From SFHK01 sp963618055 (GTDB lineage Bacteria; Bacillota; Clostridia; Christensenellales; Aristaeellaceae): a stretch of 64,000 bases of DNA. The DNA is taken from NCBI GenBank assembly GCA_963618055.1, contig CAVERI010000002.1:1-64000 (forward strand), written 5' to 3'. Both the position numbers and the translations under genes were made by a program. This document shows, piece after piece, positions 62,401-64,000 of the stretch (the first letter of the stretch is position 1; every line of letters starts with the position of its first letter). Under the pieces are notes generated by a model. It saw nothing but the letters and a program-made list of their open reading frames with translations. It was not told the origin of the DNA and did not search any database.

Positions 62401-62759
62401 CGCATCTCAAAGCCGCGGCGATCGCGCGCCCCGGCGTACCACTTTAGCTGTTTTTTCAGGCTTCGGAGCACATGCCCCATCAGAAGCGCCCGCCCGCGGT
62501 CGTCGATGCGCGTGCGGTCTGGCCGCCCCGCTTCGTCGAAGATGCGATCGCACAGGCGCTTCGGCGAAAGCACCATCAGCCGGAAGGAGCCAATCAGGTT
62601 CAGCCCCTCCAGCAGACCGCGCTCGGTGTCCAGCGTCAGCTGCTCCGGCACCATCACCACGACGGGACTGCGCTCGTCGGCGTTCAGCGCCTCCGTCACT
62701 GCCCGCAAAAGCGCGGGCTTCAGCGCCGGCTTTCGTCCCGTGTAAAACGTAACGCTCAT
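59466..62759 (-). CDS. addB: AddB-type exonuclease/helicase subunit with PD-(D/E)XK nuclease
   Basis: 1097 residues from ATG 62759 (AAGGAGAAG upstream); an ATGA overlap with truB at 62828 would add 23 low-complexity residues. The C-terminal nuclease has AGERYLRVIDYKRGGKKLD (D...DYK). The Fe-S cysteines are SFAACPFAHFVKY and CRFCDYKGACM. The helicase-like N-terminal part begins MSVTFYTGRKPALKPALL, where AddB usually has a P-loop GRSGSGKT; that motif is missing. It should work with AddA (not in the window) in double-strand break repair. Confidence 0.85.
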   Translation of the reverse strand: MSVTFYTGRKPALKPALLRAVTEALNADERSPVVVMVPEQLTLDTERGLLEGLNLIGSFRLMVLSPKRLCDRIFDEAGRPDRTRIDDRGRALLMGHVLRSLKKQLKWYAGARDRRGFEMRVVEEVIRFKQAGVAPHALLSLSEQSEDGALKWKMHDLSLLYAAYEEALAGRFQDGEDEIRVAMERLPGAPSLRDASVFAFGFDLTTPIWNDFVTRLAGFVRHAAVFLPLENDGNARDFTLFGPLQASFERLARGMNAAGIEWKRERLNEAGYAPNAAGFLAREVFCSPPERYRAGNTSVQLAALRNPMEEARFAAALTRRLAMKNGWRYRDIMVLVGNPTEYMDALTAAFAEYEIPLFAAESRPLDRHPLARFLLETMRLLSGADADLSTLLLTGYAAITDDEGDRMLGYIARNGLRAREVLKPLRRGDAETRAQLEPIRQQLAEPMIELNERLTGAKTLSEQLSAIFAYLERLNAAEKGDAMRERLIALGQRALAAEDAQVWNRVIGTLDQMNELLGDARVSKEELTEMFARAFSASQIKPLPQSGDAVVATGAARAGSGTVEALIVIGQSAASGAEDGGLFDVGELADMSKRLECFLGSGALARTRTDRMYLKNALAMARRYLCITYPMSTQDGAAVTPGALVEETKTIFPGIEARGGVAQDEQMERMRVSAAQAAESCLAVDLSEGRLTDAGREALNALKDSGGVARLRAALGQNISSERITPKLAREVYGSLSKVSVTRLESFAACPFAHFVKYALKPEREEPFGLNAKDEGTFYHDAVHAFLEQGKDEPETPSEEEAVRRMNAISDALLEGAIREVIGENGVVQAEARRMRRILARAARALSAQLRGSAFRPVELEMAFGEGRYSLKLHTNTQTRLDGRIDRIDGMADAGERYLRVIDYKRGGKKLDAGEVYEGLQLQLILYLAEAIHKYGARSAGAFYFRVDDPVINTESLNEEEIEKLRAEKLRMEGILPRDSALIRRMAREPERVFRVRFLQSGEPDARTNMATEDEFSLLMRHSLERAARFTNAISSGETEITPARSEVSDACRFCDYKGACMLDKQIPGGKGRKIRKMSFNEVYERIREEAGEATEE

Positions 62760-62824
62760 AGATGCTTCTCCTTCAGTGCCAGCTTCTCCGGCTGTGCCGC
62801 GCTCATCGACGTTCGACGCTCCGC

Positions 62825-63730
62825 TCATGCTGGCTTCGTCTCATTGACCGGCGGGAGCAGCATCGCGCGAAAGCGAATCTCGCCCATCTCCGTTTTCTCG
62901 CCCATCCCGGCGAAAACGCCATTCACATACACGCGGAAGAAGCCGTCCCCATCCGGGTACGCCTCCATCCATTCTGACCGAAGCGGCACGCCCGCGCGCA
63001 CCTTCGCTTCATACTGCCCGCGCACGTCCACGCGGGCATATCCGCCAAGCAGCGCATCCATCGGACGCAGCGCGGGCGTAAGGTCTCCCATGGCCTTCAA
63101 TTCGTCCAGCGTATACGCGTCGTTCACCGTAAACGCGCCGGCGCGGGCGCGCAGAAGGAACGACATATGCCCGCCGTCGCCCAGCCGCTCGCCAATATCG
63201 CGCATCAGAGAGCGAATATACACGCCCTTTCCGCACTCGATGGTCAGCAAATGCCGACCGGGAGCGGTTTCGCACAGATACTCAATACCATGCACCACGA
63301 CCTCGCGCGCCGGAATATCCAGCGTTTCGCCGCGCCGCGCAAGCTCGTACAGCGGCCGCCCGTCGCGCTTGAGCGCGCTGTACATCGGCGGCACCTGCCA
63401 GATATGCCCCGTGAACTCCGGCAGCACGCGCTTCACGTCGTCCGCAGACGCGCGCACCGGGCGCGTCTCCAGCACCCTGCCGGAAGCGTCCGCCGTATCC
63501 GTCGTCACGCCAAGGCACAGCTCGCCGATGTAGACCTTCGTTTTATCGATAATGTAATCGAACAGGCGCGTTGCCCGCCCCACGCACACCGGCAGTACGC
63601 CGGCCGCGTCCGGGTCGAGCGTGCCGCCGTGGCCGACGGCTGTCTTTCGCGGCAGAAGTCTGCGCACGAACAGCACCGCGTCCGAGGACGTCATGCCCGG
63701 CGGCTTCAGCACATTGATGAATCCGTCCAT
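62825..63730 (-). CDS. truB: tRNA pseudouridine55 synthase TruB
   Basis: 301 residues. FINVLKPPGMTSSDAV and the catalytic VGHGGTLDPDAAGVLPVCVG (Asp in GTLDP) are conserved, as is VPPMYSALKRDGRPLYELAR and GKGVYIRSLMRDIGE. The C-terminal PUA-like tail is short. It converts U55 of the T-loop. The gene is 1 bp from the DHH gene and overlaps the possible early addB start by 4 bp. Confidence 0.96.
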   Translation of the reverse strand: MDGFINVLKPPGMTSSDAVLFVRRLLPRKTAVGHGGTLDPDAAGVLPVCVGRATRLFDYIIDKTKVYIGELCLGVTTDTADASGRVLETRPVRASADDVKRVLPEFTGHIWQVPPMYSALKRDGRPLYELARRGETLDIPAREVVVHGIEYLCETAPGRHLLTIECGKGVYIRSLMRDIGERLGDGGHMSFLLRARAGAFTVNDAYTLDELKAMGDLTPALRPMDALLGGYARVDVRGQYEAKVRAGVPLRSEWMEAYPDGDGFFRVYVNGVFAGMGEKTEMGEIRFRAMLLPPVNETKPA

Positions 63731-63731
63731 C

Positions 63732-64000
63732 TTACAGCTCCCGCGCGTACGCTTCCGCCGCCGCGATTACCTTGCCAAAAGCCGTGTCCAGCGCTTCGCC
63801 GTTCATGCTGATGCCCGCCGCCGCCACGTGCCCGCCGCCGCCAAATTTCTGCGCCAGCTGCGCGACGTTCGCACCGTTCGCGGCGCGCAGGGAAAACTTC
63901 GTACCGGAATCCTGCTCCTCGGCCAGAATGCCGATGAACACGCCCTCGATCTCGTTTAAATAGTTGACGATGCCGTGCGCGTCCGGGCTTGCGGTGCCCG
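63732..64000 (-). CDS. DHH-family phosphoesterase (NrnA-type), C-terminal part only
   Basis: The frame is open beyond the right window edge, so only the last ~89 residues are seen. FGGGGHVAAAGISMNG is the DHHA1 GGGH motif of NrnA/RecJ-like nano-RNases that degrade 2-5-mer RNA and pAp. The preceding SPDAHGIVNYLNEIEGVFIG is also typical. Synteny nrnA-truB is standard in Bacillota (rbfA and nusA-infB upstream would be expected outside the window). Confidence 0.9.
   Translation of the reverse strand, partial: GTASPDAHGIVNYLNEIEGVFIGILAEEQDSGTKFSLRAANGANVAQLAQKFGGGGHVAAAGISMNGEALDTAFGKVIAAAEAYAREL

Overview
The window is a dense 64 kb piece of a GC-rich chromosome from an anaerobic Bacillota bacterium of class Clostridia. 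This rests on classical synteny: lepA-hemW-hrcA-grpE-dnaK-dnaJ-prmA-rsmE-mtaB-HIT, rpmE-DUF1385-prmC-prfA-sua5, and maf-mreBCD-mrdA-minD-rodA followed by a spoIVFA/spoIVFB-like pair. T-box leaders precede proS and serS, and a perfect CIRCE operator precedes hrcA. Several secreted BspA-like leucine-rich-repeat proteins suggest a gut or anaerobic community member, perhaps an uncultured Christensenellales-type lineage (inference only). No phage, insertion sequence, CRISPR array, rRNA or tRNA was seen.

Layout. 1-6062 (+): a 5'-truncated LRR surface protein, then four small envelope or zinc-ribbon proteins. 6374-9267 (-): methionine ABC transporter genes. metQ stands alone behind its own consensus promoter and a ~330-nt leader, while metN and metI lie downstream of araB. 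9319-20553 (-): ribulokinase, YhhN, Sua5, RF1, PrmC, DUF1385, L31, an extended Rho, an RNA methylase, S21 and a HIT protein. 20560-31406 (-): the tRNA-modification/heat-shock/LepA block under CIRCE control. 31473-35005: a secreted protein divergent from deoC, an AAA ATPase and a URO-D-family enzyme. 35075-43674: proS with its T-box, DUF4867, a nuclease-like/SNF2 helicase pair, an AEC transporter, mnmA and cysS. 43944-53432 (+): the rod-shape, division and sporulation-protease cluster. 53548-59359 (+): a sugar-phosphate-isomerase-like enzyme, an LRR protein with a C-terminal metal-binding module, two tandem paralogous membrane proteins, an AlkZ-related protein, and serS with a Ser-specific T-box. 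59466-64000 (-): addB, truB and the 3' end of an nrnA-type DHH phosphoesterase.

Most notable signal. The metQ leader (7175-7504, minus strand) contains a 38-codon ORF with a strong Shine-Dalgarno sequence and 8 Met codons among its first 21. It is followed by a perfect 17-bp hairpin. A 12-nt sequence beyond the hairpin is exactly complementary to the Met-codon region. This looks like a methionine-sensing leader-peptide attenuator for a methionine-binding lipoprotein gene. Other points of interest are a hairpin that sequesters the ribosome-binding site of spoIVFA, a ~450-residue disordered insert in Rho, a GTGA-coupled nuclease/SNF2 pair, an MreB with a degenerate phosphate-2 motif, an AddB without a P-loop, overlapping divergent promoters at deoC, and a probably frameshifted small gene at 40005-40117.
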